64,000 bases of DNA, from assembly GCA_907163345.1 (NCBI GenBank), contig CAJQUN010000014.1, positions 868,001 to 932,000 on the forward strand. Direction: 5' to 3'. The notes beneath the pieces are model-generated. The model saw only the letters and a program-made list of their open reading frames with translations, was not told the origin of the DNA and ran no database searches. Both the position numbers and the translations under genes were made by a program. Source of the stretch: Haberlea rhodopensis (taxonomy: Eukaryota; Streptophyta; Magnoliopsida; Lamiales; Gesneriaceae). Below, piece after piece: positions 1 to 11,527 of the stretch (its first letter is position 1; each line of letters begins with the position of its first letter).

Positions 1-344
1 GTAACCCCCTCATCCGGGATCCCCTGTATTGTCCCTGTTCTCAAAATAACCAAACTCATCAAATTCCCAAAGCCAGTTAATCGTCACATAGATTAACTAA
101 TACCATTCTGTTATGCCAGTTCCATAATCAATATGATAAAATCATTATAATAAAAGATCGTAAATATCACATAAATCAATTCAATGATTCCATGTTCCTA
201 TTTCATTGCTCGCTCCACAATAGCGGCATTCTAAACCCCGCGCACTCTCAACACTAGCGGCGTCGTAACCGATGGTCGCTCAACGGCGACAGCATCCCAA
301 ATCATTGCTCGCTCAATAGCGGCACCGTGTGGTTCCCATGTATA

Positions 345-545
345 ACCATTTGACGCAAATATCATTTACCATGCATATCGCTAGCCATTTATAGCAAATA
401 TCGTGTACCATGCATTTCAACGCCTATTTGATGTAATTACCACCCAACACGTATTTCAATGTCCATATCATGCGATTATTACACCCCATGTGTTTCAGTG
501 CCCATTTAATGCAATTATCACATACCATGCATTTTATACTTGCAA
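345..545. repeat. Degenerate tandem repeat of about 45-50 bp
   Basis: Four to five imperfect units share CATTT-GA-GCAA(T/A)TATCA followed by TACCATGCAT. The array lies inside the X-left LTR. Just before it (200-320) are scattered GCTCGCTC and AGCGGC motifs like those in X internal DNA. Unit boundaries are uncertain because the copies are diverged. Confidence 0.5.
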
Positions 546-981
546 CATTATAATAGGCTATGCTCGTACGTCATACGTACCTTAAGTCTCCGTAGTTCGA
601 GTCCGACCTCGCCTGAGTCCCACGACCCGATTAATCATGTGCTATCACATAAATAGTTCACAATTAAACACAAGCATGCAACCACGTGCCCAAGCACGTT
701 CATAATCCCCAAACATATCGTCAATCCATGACGATTACCAAAATAAAAGCCTCCCGGCTAAGCATGCATAATACCCAAAGTATACCATTTAACAAGTTGA
801 AAGATAGCCAAGAATTCAACCGAGAATTCCGTTTTATCAAACTTTGGCTCCAACCAATCCATTTTAAAAGTGTAGCATTCCCATTGGAATGTAGACATTG
901 CCCCAGAAACGGCCCCTTTAAACCTTGATTCCAAAATCCCGACATTTTCCAAAAATTCACAAAAACAAAAATCCTTCGGGT

Positions 982-1196
982 GGCGATCGATCGCCACTTA
1001 CATCGCGATCGATCGCCACAGTCCAGTGGCCAAAATCGCCTACACGCGATCGATCGCCACCCTTCGCGATCGATCGCCAACATGCTAGCGATCGATCGCC
1101 TAAACCATGCGATCGATCGCCTGCACTGTTCATCTTCTTCGATTTTTAACAGCTGCCCGTCGCGATCGATCGCCCCACCTCGGCGATTAATCGCCA
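982..1196. repeat. Palindrome cluster CGATCGATCG in the X-left LTR
   Basis: Seven exact CGATCGATCG cores, mostly extended to GCGATCGATCGC, plus one degenerate copy (GCGATTAATCGC) lie in about 215 bp. The same kind of cluster is seen in the G1 and G3 LTRs, and a three-copy version in G2. It is absent from the X-right LTR. Confidence 0.95.
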
Positions 1197-1390
1197 CCTG
1201 TAATTTTTCGAAAAATTCGAGCTTCCATGGTGTTTTTCACACCCAAACTCAAAACCAACATCCCAAACTTCCTCAACACCACAAATACACGAATTAAGCT
1301 CAATAAAAACACTAAAACCACATTTAGATTTTTAACCCAAAACCCCCAAACACAAATCCAACCCAAAAGCTCAACCATAATACACCATAC

Positions 1391-2890
1391 TGTAAGTAAT
1401 CCAATGAGCATACAACGCATCGGAATAAAATTTTTATGGATTACTAAACACCGGATCTATACATAGGATTTGATATCGGATAAAGGAATACAAAAGTCTC
1501 ACCCTTGTAGCGTGTTTGAGCAGATTCCACGGAGCAGCACCACGTCCAACGTCTCCTTCGAGTCACTAGCAAAACTTGTCTAGTTTTGCCTCAACGGTAT
1601 CCACACGATCAAATCGGGTGAAGGGATAGTTTAAGAACAAGTTGCTAGACAAGTTCTTAAACCGGAACAAGAAACACACTCGATTCTAAATCGAAAAGAT
1701 GGCACAAACTCACCACAACTCACTTCGGCTATGAAGAAGCCGAGAGAGATTGGAGAGGAGGCGGCCGAACTTTCTTTGTGTGTAGGTTGGAATGAATGAT
1801 ATGAATTGTGTTGTCTAACAATTAATTATACCATGTTATTAAAAGGGCTTAATTAGGTTCAAGACTTTCTTAAAGTCTTATGGCCCAAACCCATGATTTA
1901 ATTAAAACCTTTTAATCACTTAATTAAGACTCTTCTTAATTAATTAATTCATCCAATGAATTTAATTTCCCTTCTCGATTTAATCTTCTGTGCGACCCGG
2001 TAGGATCTTGTAATGTTGGCAGTGACATAAAATCTCATTTTACGTTACAAGCAAAGAGCGGTGTCTAGCAACACATCAAGGCTACCCAAATTACAAGAAT
2101 GTCAATGACTCGACATAACCTTTAGAACTTGTGATAATATTAACCATGTAACTTAATCCCTTTGTCCTTTGTGTTTAGATTGAACACGAGTCATGGAATA
2201 GTCATACTCGTATATTCAATCTTTATTTCTTGATCCCCAAGTAGAACTAGAATAAACGAATAAGCTCGATATCTCATATCGACTCATTCGAGCATGGCCA
2301 TGCATTTTAGTTCTCACTTGATCAAGGGCCAAACACATCTCCTGTTATATAGGAGGGACAAATCCTATCTCGATCAGTCAACATCCCTCTACATAATTCG
2401 TAGTGTATCCAATAGTCGCCTTTATAGTTTACCCTGTTACGGGTAACGTTTGACGATATCAAGATACATAACTCCTTATGTTGGGATCTCTGATGATCAC
2501 AAGTCGTAAGGATTACATACATTATTATCACTATGAGAATTGCATATGACGATCATATAATTATCCATGTTGCATTCTCATGGTGGGTCTGTCCAGTACA
2601 TCGTTCTCTAACATGTACCCATGTATTGATTTGATATCTCATATCAATGAACAATTCATCAATCAATACATACTAGTCTCTATGTATTATCATTATCCTG
2701 ATTCATGATAATACTTGACTAGGGACAATGTTTAAGAATAATACAATATTATTCTAAGGACATTAACATATATATTTATTCACATTGCACAGTTAAAAGA
2801 ATAATATATAATAATGAATTGCCATTCATAAAATCATAAACAAATGTCAAAACAATCATCTAATGACTTGTCTTAGGGCATATCCCAACA
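1391..2890 (-). mobile_element. Solo LTR of copia family C with 5-bp target duplication
   Basis: The 1500-bp unit begins TGTAAGTAATCC and ends GGGATATG complement plus CCCAACA, so the sense strand starts TGTTGGGATATG and ends in CA. CATAC lies directly before (1386-1390) and directly after (2891-2895), which is the target-site duplication. It is similar along its length to the LTR at 57313-58804. No internal region is present, so this is a solo LTR left by LTR-LTR recombination. It sits inside the X-left LTR and is therefore younger than it. Confidence 0.95.
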
Positions 2891-3423
2891 CATACCACTA
2901 TAAAATCGAAGACAATGACGAGGGGAAGAAACTTACCAACTTATCTTCGAGAAATTCGGCTCCTAGGACGAGCCTCCATCGATTTTGCTCATCAAAGGGA
3001 AAGGGGAAGGGTTTGGGGTGAGAGAGAGGCGTGAGAGGGAGAGGAGAGGAGAGAAATGGATTCCAAATGACGGAACCCCGAGTCCAACTGGTATATATAG
3101 CAAAAATGCCCCAAAATACTAATACCTTCACAAATACATCATGATTCATTAAAAATCATTTGTTTTCAAAAACTCTCTCTCCAACATCAGACTGGCCCCA
3201 ACATAAGGCACCCCGGACTCCAAGTCCCACTAAAAAAACCAACTCATAGGTTTTCCATCAAAATGAGAATACAATCTCAACCTTTGGATCAAACGATCCC
3301 AAATGACCGATTAACAACCTCGGGAGACCCAAAACCGCAATTAATTCCTAATTGCCACAATTAAAAATCCATCAAGGATTAATACCACACTGGGATTAAC
3401 ACCATTAATCCCCGGACATCACA

Positions 3424-4484
3424 ATTATCCCCCACAAATAAAATTTCATCCTCGAAATTGCACCGGTGTACTCCACGTAACACCAGGACTACACAAACAA
3501 AACAAGGCCACAACCCCGATTCTGGACCACATTAGAATCGAATTAACAACCGCGAGAACACCCATCTCGCACCAAGCTCTAAAATAGAGCAAACACCAAG
3601 ATCAATACAAACCCGAAAGATAACAACATACCTCGACGTGAATCGTCCCAGAAGTCAGTCCACCCACGACTGCAAACCAACCAAATCTCCCTTGGTTCTG
3701 ACCTAGATATCACTCCATGATATTCATCACTTGCCCACGATGCTTGACACGCATCGTCATGATGTGGACCACTAGTATACAACAGTATACTCACAGAAAT
3801 CCGGTTCTCGCTTCCCAGTCCATCTCCTCCAAAGGAGTAGTTGCCCCACTTGCATCCCGTATCGGGTTACCTACGGTCACTGATCCACACAAAACACATC
3901 ACCACAGAAGTCTAAAACAAAGTGTTCCAAGAAATCATATTTTGGTCCGGACACACCATTAAGACTCCACAAAGTCTCAAGTTCCACAGAGGTCATGCAA
4001 GACAAACAATTGCATACCTGCCATACGTGTCAATCCACGACACTAAACAAATCCGAATCCTGGCCATCCCACGTTCATCCTTGGATCCAACAATTCTAAA
4101 ACAGGAAGGCTATCGAATTATCCTAAAAGAATTACCATGGTTCCAAAACACGACGATCCCTCCTCAGGGGAAGTCAAACAACCCTCACGATCATTCATCA
4201 AAATGCATCGTGCCATCGAGATTGCCGATCTCGAGGTTCCACAATCTCACACCAGAGATTTACCAAACCAAGCATACAAGCTCGACGTTCAACAAGGAAC
4301 AAAATAAAGTTGGCATTCGTATACACACACGGCATACAAGCCCATACACCAACACAACATGCATACACAATATAATGGACGGTATCCCCAATCATACCCA
4401 AATCCCAAAACCACTGTCAAACCTCGATTATTCTCACCCCACGGAGAATGATGGTTGACAAACCAAAACCAAAGGGTGTGATTC
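3424..4484 (-). mobile_element. X-left internal region, 3' portion, non-coding
   Basis: Directly inside the LTR, on the minus strand, come the purine tract and an imperfect ATTTCG-AGGA-CGAAAT inverted repeat (about 3445-3462), as in gypsy 3' ends. The rest resembles the 3' half of the X-right internal region (about 44.4-46.5 kb) but holds no gag or pol motif on either strand. The 178-codon open frame at 3922-4458 lies antisense to the element, matches no protein family I know, and is not kept as one frame in X-right. The region stops at 4485, where G2-A is inserted. Confidence 0.7.
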
Positions 4485-6757
4485 TGTGAGACCCCGTTAT
4501 CTCAATCATAATCTTAGGTGCAATTAAGAGAACTGAACATTGATATGTATAAATCAGAGTAGTAAGTCGTGTTGATTAACCTGAGCTTAAGAGATTACAG
4601 TACCTTAATTTAAAAGGAATTTCACGTATTCCTACAAAAGGGTACTACACTATAGTCTTACTCTACTACATGTAGAAGTTATACAAAAAATTCCCTAACA
4701 TGCTATCCTGTAGCACTCCTTACAGCTCAGCATATCAACCCTGACCCTGGTTCTCCTCATCAAAAGCACCTACAAAGACAACCCCCAAACACATGAGCAT
4801 ATCCTAATTCATATTCAACATAATATGAATGTAAAGCGTAAATGCACAAATCATAAATACAAAGCACTTCCTGTATTCCAAGCATTTACAACGCCCATTG
4901 GTTGTCCCTGTACCATAACTCATAATAAAACATTATATGAACATATGGTTTCATAAATAAATGTCATGACATATCCTTCCTTCTCAAATCCTTATTTCAA
5001 TCCTGAGTCACTTATCAATAGTGCATTCAATGCTTCTTACTTTTCCACGTAAGCGGAATTCCTCTTCGCTTCCTATGGAAATCCACGTAAGCGGAATTCT
5101 TCCTCGCTTCTTATGGACGTTAGCGTAAGCATTAAATCCTCACTAGGATAACCTTGACTCGTGAAATACACCTCTTATATTTCACACGTGAAATACACCT
5201 CTTATATTTCACAACATATATATGCAAAAACGAAGCATATCAACATGTATCATATCATCATGCACTATCTTATGCATATCTTACTTTGCCTTGTGTTAAA
5301 TAAATAAACACACAATACATGTTACCGTTGGGGTGCCCGTACGTCGCTTACGTACCTTTCCAAAATGTCGTGTGTTGTGGGACTCTATCCCCTGCGCTGT
5401 GTAGCTGTCTGTGAAGGCTCTACACCAGTGTACAACACAATATTAGATGTCTCATTACAATCCAATATCAAATTTAAAACAAATTCTACATTTTTGAAAA
5501 AAAAAGGCACTACCGATCGATCGGCCCTCATCACCGATCGATCGGTGAACTGTTTGAATTAAGGAAAAAAAGCTACGGCTTTTGCCGATCGATCGGTCGA
5601 TCACATTCAACCCAGATTTTCCAGAATTCCCTAACACCGATATTCATACCCTTAAATCTAACATGTAAGACATACGACATGCCAAGAACAACATGCTAGC
5701 AGTTATAACACACTACCCTGAGTGTATTCATATCAAATTTACTCCTCAAACATAAGTCCACATGCATAAACGTCGACCATTTATACAAGTACTCGATCAA
5801 CATTTCCGGAAACAGGGCAACATATTTTATTTCCAGATTTTTGAGTACTTCATTTCATGCTATAAAAACTACCACATATTTCATAAAACATGCTCAAACA
5901 TGAAATGTCCTGGGCTTTACAAACTACCATGCATGTACTCAAATCGAAGGTTCACCCTAAAACCCATCTAACATGCATAATATCACCTCCTCAAAATCAC
6001 TCCCAGTCCACATTTTCCAGAAAAACAGGGCATACCCCTACCCAGATTTCCGAACACCCTACTTTACATGCTTATTTCCTCAACATAAAACATGTAATAC
6101 ACATAAGGAAAAACACTGAGAGTTACATAATAACACCATGTAAGCATTTAAATCGAAGGTTTTAAGAAACCTAAGCTAACATGCCATTTTCACGCCACCT
6201 ACATGTACTTAAACAAGTTTAAAACAAAAATAGAGCATGGATTCTCACCCTACTTTGCTCCGATTGTTGAAGGACTTCCAGGCGATGAAAAAGGGAAAGC
6301 TCCTCAGAATTTTGCTTAGCAAGTGCTGGTGTAGAAATGGGAGAGAAGGGCCGAGATTTGGGATGGCTGAGAGTGGTCAAATGATTGAGCCAAGTGGGGT
6401 GGGAAGTCAGCCTGTGCACAGTGTAATTGGCATGGGTTGGGGGGGTGGTTGGGTGTTGGGTGGTTTGATGTGTTATGTTTTGGTCCTGGTATTTAACACG
6501 ATGTATTAAAATATCCTGACATGATATTTATAGTATTTCCTCAATAAAATACATCAATTCCCATTAACATGCTTTACCAAAACAAACAACACACACCCCA
6601 AATAAACATGCCACAACCCCAAAAACCCAACATATATCACATGCACCCTGAAATGAATCTCCCCAATAATATTAATTCAATCCCATGAATTAACACCCAA
6701 ATCATCATAATTAAAATTAAATGATTAAAATCATATAATCATTTCGGGGATATCACA
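4485..6757 (-). repeat. G2-A 3' LTR
   Basis: It starts TGTGAGACCCC and ends GATATCACA, giving terminal inverted repeats TGTGA/TCACA, 2273 bp. It contains a GTACGT..ACGTACC module (5337-5357), three CCGATCGATCGG-type palindromes (about 5513-5602) and short direct repeats: TTTCACACGTGAAATACACC near 5175-5220 and two GCGGAATTC units near 5050-5105. It is nearly identical to 11528-13808. Confidence 0.93.
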
Positions 6758-6760
6758 ATA

Positions 6761-6795
6761 CTCCCCTACTTATAAGATTTCGTCCCCGAAATCAA
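6761..6795 (-). promoter_or_regulatory. G2-A polypurine tract and adjacent inverted repeat
   Basis: The minus strand reads AGTAGGGGAG directly before the 3' LTR, preceded by ATTTCGGGGACGAAAT. This is the expected plus-strand DNA primer for reverse transcription. The inverted repeat recurs beside the purine tract of every gypsy-like element in the window. Confidence 0.85.
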
Positions 6796-9700
6796 ACATA
6801 CACACCTACATGAAATAAAGCAATAAATAAACGCATACCAGAAAACAGCTCTGGGTAATGCTGCACCATGTGTCGCTCTGTCTCCCACGTAGCCTCCTCG
6901 ACACCCCTACGATCCCACTGAACCTTAATCATAGGAATAACTTTGTTCCGAAGCCTGCGGTCTGCTCTATCTAGAATCCTGATAGGCCGCTCCACGTAGG
7001 AAACATCGGACTCAATCTGCACCTCTGAAGGCTGCAACACATGTGAAGGATCCGGCTCATACTTCCTTAGCATAGACACATGAAATACATCGTGTATACC
7101 AGACAGAGAAGCCGGTAAAGCCAAACGGTACGCCAGCGTACCCACACGCTGTAAGATCTCATACGGCCCCACATATCTCGGGGATAACTTTCCTCGCATC
7201 CCAAACCGTACTACGCCTCTGAAAGGTGAGATCTTCAAAAAAACTCTGTCGCCTAACTGAAACTCCAACGGTCTACGCCGTTGATTGGCATATACTGCCT
7301 GCCTGTCCTGAGCTGCCTTCATCTTTCCTTTGATAACCTTAACTTTCTCTTCCATTTCCTGAACCAACTCTGGTCCTCCAACCGACTTACGGTCCATGTC
7401 ATCCCAACACAAGGGTGACCTACAACGCCTACCATAGAGGGCCTCGAAAGGAGCCATCTGTATACTTGCCTGGTAGCTGTTGTTGTAAGAGAACTCCACC
7501 AAGGCTATCGAGTCCTGCCATGAAGTGTTGAACTCTAGCACACAAGCTCTCAACATATCCTCGAGCGTCTGTATCGTACGCTCAGTTTGTCCGTCCGTCT
7601 GAGGGTGATAGGCTGTGCTCAGCCTCAACTCTACCTAGAGCTGTCTGCAGACCCTCCCAGAAGTGAGATATGAACCGCGGATCTCGATCGGACACAATCG
7701 AAACAGGGATCCCATGCAGTCTCACCACATCTCTGACATATAACTGTGCCATCCTCAAGTGCGTATATGTCATACAGTAGGGAATGAAATGAGCCACTTT
7801 AGTCAATCTGTCCACGACTACCCAGATGGCATCAAAACCCGACACAGTCCTCGGTAAGTGGGTCACGAAATCCATAGACACGTGCTGCCACTTCCACTCG
7901 GGTATCTCCAAACTCTTTAGTTCACCTCCAGGCCTCTGTCTCTCGGCCTTTACCTGTTGACAAATCAAACAGCGCTTGACGAACGAAGTAACATCCCGTT
8001 TCATTCGCCTCCACCAGAACTGGCTGTATAAATCCTTATACATCTTCTTCCCGCCTGGGTGGATACTCATCCTGCTACAGTGAGCTCGCTGTAATAAACC
8101 TCTGGCGCAACTCGGGTGTATCTGGAACCACCCATCTGTCGCCAAGTCTCAGAGAACCGTCCTCAGCCACTCTGAATCTCGATGGCTGACCTGAATGGAC
8201 CACTAACATCCATCTCTGAACCTCTGCATCGGTCCCCTGAGCCTTCCTGATGTGATCATAAATAATAGGCTCGGCTAGCAAGGTCAAAACCTGTACTGGT
8301 GAAGCAGACACATCATAATCAAAACCCAAATGGCAGTAGGAGCCCAACATAGCTGATAGACACATGGCATCCTCTGCTGTGCTCCTCACCTTCCGACTCA
8401 AAGCGTCGGCTGTCAGATTTGCTTTCCCGGGATGGTATAGGATTTCACAATCATAATCCTTCAGCAGGTCCATCCATCTCCTCTGCCTCATGTTCAGCTC
8501 AGCCTGTGTAAACAAGAACTTCAGGCTCTTGTGATCAGTGAAGATGGTAAATGAGGTAACGTATAAGTAGTGTCGCCATATCTTCAAGGCGAACACTATA
8601 GCTGCCAACTCCAGATCATGGACTGGATACCTCGTCTCGTGTGGCTTCAACTGTCTCGAAGCGTAAGCCACTACATGTCTGTCCTGCATCAGTACGCACC
8701 CTAAGCCCTGTAGCGATGCGTCGGTATAAAGGACAAATCCTTTGTTCTCCTTTGGAATCACTAGAACTGGTGCAGTAGTCAGTCTGTGCTTCAATTCCCT
8801 GAAACTCTGCTCACAAGCCTCTGACCAACAAAATGAGACTCCCTTCTGAGTCAGCTGTGTAAGTGGCTTGGCGATATTTGAGAAACCCTCGACGAAACGT
8901 CGGTATAGCCAGCCAAACCAAGGAAACTCCAAATCTCACTGACTGAAGTAGGGGCAGACCAATCCATAACTGCCTCTATCTTCCTCGGGTCTACTGATAT
9001 CCCCTCTCGTGATATAATATGGCCCAAGAATGCAACACTGCTCAGCCAAAACTCACACTTGCTGAGTTTGGCGTACAACTGATGATCCCTGAGGATCTGG
9101 AGCACTATCCTCAGATGATCGGCATGATCCTCCTCACTCCTTGAATAGACCAGGATGTCATCAATGAATACGATCACAAACTGGTCAAGGTACTCCTGAA
9201 ATACTCTGTTCATCAGGCTCATAAAGACTGCAGGTGCATTTCTCACACCGAAAGGCATCACCAAGAACTCATAGTGCCCATACCGAGTTCTAAAAGCCGT
9301 CTTTTGGACATCACCAGCTCTAACCCGTACCTGGTGATAGCCTGACCTCAAGTCTATCTTGGAGTACACCTCTGTACCCTGAAGCTGGTCGAACAGATCA
9401 TCAATCCTCGGAAGTGGATATCTGTTCTTCACTGTAGCCTTGTTCAGTTGCCTATAGTCAATGCACAGACGCATTGAACCATCCTTCTTTTCACAAACAA
9501 GACTGGTGCACCTCAAGGTGATACACTGGGACGGATGTATCCCTTGTCGAGGAGCTCCTGTAACTGTACCTTCAGCTCTCTCAGCTCTGCCGGTGCCATC
9601 CTGTATGGGGCATGGGAAATAGCAGGAGTCCCCGGCAGTAGCTCAATGGCAAACTCAACATCCCTGACAGGCGGAAACCCCGGAATCTCATCTGGGAACA

Positions 9701-11310
9701 CATCAATGAACTCTGCCACAACCGGTATGTCTTCGGCTCTCAATTCCTTTTCCTCAGATACATCCACGGCATAAATGATGTAACCTGTGTGGCCGCGCTC
9801 CAATAATCGCGCCATCTTAACCGCTGATATTACCGGAATCTTTGGACGAGAGTCGTCCCCATAGAAAGTCCACTGGAACCCCTGATCAGATAGAAAACGA
9901 ACAATCCTCTTTTGGCAAACTACCATAGCTCGGTATCTGCTCAACACATCGATGCCGATAATACAGTCAAAGTCTGCCATCTCTAACTGAATCAGATCGG
10001 CCCTCAGATCATTGCCCTCAAAATAAATGAGGCAATCAGATAACAGTCGGTCTGCAATCACATGCTTCCCCGTGGGTGTCGAGACCTGAGAGGCGTGGGT
10101 AACAGAGACGAGCACAAGTGGTGTCTCTCCACAAAAGCAGTAGATACAAAGGAATGGGAAGCACCTGTATCTATCAATATAAGTGCAGGGTACGTAAATA
10201 AATGGCACGTACCAGCAATGACCTCCTCCGGGACTGCCTCAGCCTGCTCCCTAGTCAGTGCATACACCTGTCCCTGCGGCGGTCCTGCCGTCTGACCTCC
10301 CTGTGGTCGTGGTGCAAACTGCTGTCTCTGTGGTGCCCTCCCAGCATCAAACCTTGGCCTATTCGGCCCAGAGTCTGTCTGACCTGCCCGATTGGGCAGG
10401 TCAGACAGACATAGCAACCCTGATAGTCACGTAACAAATGCCATCCTCCACACTTATTACACCTGTTTCCCCCTGCCTTGCTTCCCTGTGTGGGTCCCCG
10501 ATTGTTCTGCTTCTGACCCTTAGACTTCTTCCCACCTAATCTGGAAGATGATGAGGCCCCACGAGCCTTGAACTGATCCCCTCGTGGCCTCAAACTATCA
10601 GCAACAGGCCTCGGTGGTGGTACTGAAGGGGGTACATCATCCTTATACGCACCTACCGCAATCTCTGCCAACTCTGCCCGTGTCAGGGCGTCATCAAATG
10701 AGCTGGGGTTATTGGAGATAACCCTATCAAATAGCTCTGGCCTCAATCCTTTCAGAAAGTTTCTCATCTTTGCATGGCTGCTCACAGCGATATGAGGTAC
10801 ATACCTCAGCAGTGAGGAATACTGCATAGCGTATTCTGACACTGACATGCTACCCTGCTTTAAAGCGTTAAACTCGTCTTCCTTTAATTGTCTGGCAGCT
10901 GCAGAGAAATACCGGTTAAGGAACCTGGTCCGGAATACAGTCCAGTCAACTGCCATACCTTGAGCTCTCAGCTCCATCACGGTGGTCTTCCACCACATAG
11001 CAGGCTTCTTAGCCATCTGAAACTCGGCTAACCTTAGCCATGCCGTGCGTGCACAGGGTGCAGTCACAAGTATTTGCTCTATACGCTCCAACCACTCCTC
11101 GGCTACTTCACCAGACTCAATCCCCTCAAACATGGGCGGATGGAAACTCAGAAACTGCTTCAAACTGAGCTCCCCTGGCAGTAACATCTGCTCACTGGGC
11201 TCCACACCTACAGCAGGTGGTGGTAAAGGATTCAGCTGAGCGATACTGGCATTCCTACTGTCCATATCCCCTACCTCCTCATTGGGGTTCTCCGGGTTAA
11301 TCTCAGCCAT
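6792..11310 (-). pseudogene. G2-A gag-pol polyprotein, frameshifted
   Basis: The ATG at 11310 opens a gag capsid region (11310 to about 10400) ending in a damaged zinc-knuckle part. An aspartic protease with the DTGASHSFV active-site motif follows (about 10130-10170), then reverse transcriptase with the VFIDDILVYS catalytic box (about 9150), RNase H (about 8700), integrase with an HHCC zinc domain and DRDPRF core (about 7680-8080), and a chromodomain-like tail ending YPELFSGM (about 6850-6980). The frame changes at about 10400, 10080, 9510, 8920, 8090 and 7620, so no full polyprotein can be made. Related copies keep gag, protease and RT in one frame, so these are mutations rather than normal design. 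Confidence 0.9.
10373..10410. repeat. Perfect 17-bp inverted repeat in the gag zinc-knuckle region
   Basis: Two 17-bp arms (10373-10389 and 10394-10410) are exact reverse complements around a 4-bp GATT loop. On the minus strand they fall between the codons for CYVC and those for the residues after the last knuckle. Related elements have a full CCHC knuckle there. The knuckle is missing here and an inverted copy of the following sequence takes its place. Confidence 0.9.
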
Positions 11311-11510
11311 GCTGTAACACAAGAGTTAACAACAATACCAAAAGCAGTTCATAATATAAGCCGTTAGATAACAAGAGTATCATATTCAAAGCATGTTAGT
11401 ATAACACTTATACAACCATATGCATCACATGCATAAGCATGCCCAAATGAATGCCTAGCCAACTTGTTTCTAAAGGCTACCCTTCACTCTTCCCTGGTTA
11501 TCTAACCACT

Positions 11511-11522
11511 GCTCTGATACCA
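11511..11522 (-). promoter_or_regulatory. G2-A primer binding site (tRNA-iMet)
   Basis: GCTCTGATACCA, minus sense TGGTATCAGAGC, begins a few bases inside the 5' LTR (11528-13808). It is the common plant initiator-methionine tRNA primer site. Confidence 0.93.
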
Positions 11523-11527
11523 CTAAA

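Larger units (their letters stand above)
1..3423 (-). mobile_element. X-left: 3' LTR of a non-coding gypsy-like element, cut by the left edge
   Basis: Read on the minus strand, the LTR starts at 3423 with TGTGATGTCC, just after a purine tract (complement of 3427-3435), and runs off the window. A solo copia LTR (1391-2890) interrupts it; removing that restores continuity. Landmarks follow the same order as in the LTR of X-right (34197-42624): a TATA-like stretch (3092-3099), a GTACGT/ACGTAC module (565-581), and a conserved stretch near base 20 ending in a CCGGATGAGG-like motif. It differs from X-right by carrying a cluster of CGATCGATCG palindromes. No protein is encoded; open frames here are chance. 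Family assignment rests on visible similarity, not an alignment score. Confidence 0.8.

Noticed and set aside
721..1197. Open frames rich in AIDRH, DRSP and RSIA across the palindrome clusters (also near 36.8-37.2, 40.6-40.9, 49.4-49.9 and 56.2-56.7 kb)
   Set aside because: They are translations of GCGATCGATCGC in all frames and on both strands, with no other protein feature.
3922..4458. 178-codon open frame in X-left internal DNA
   Set aside because: It is antisense to the element, has no domain, and its counterpart in X-right is not conserved as a frame.
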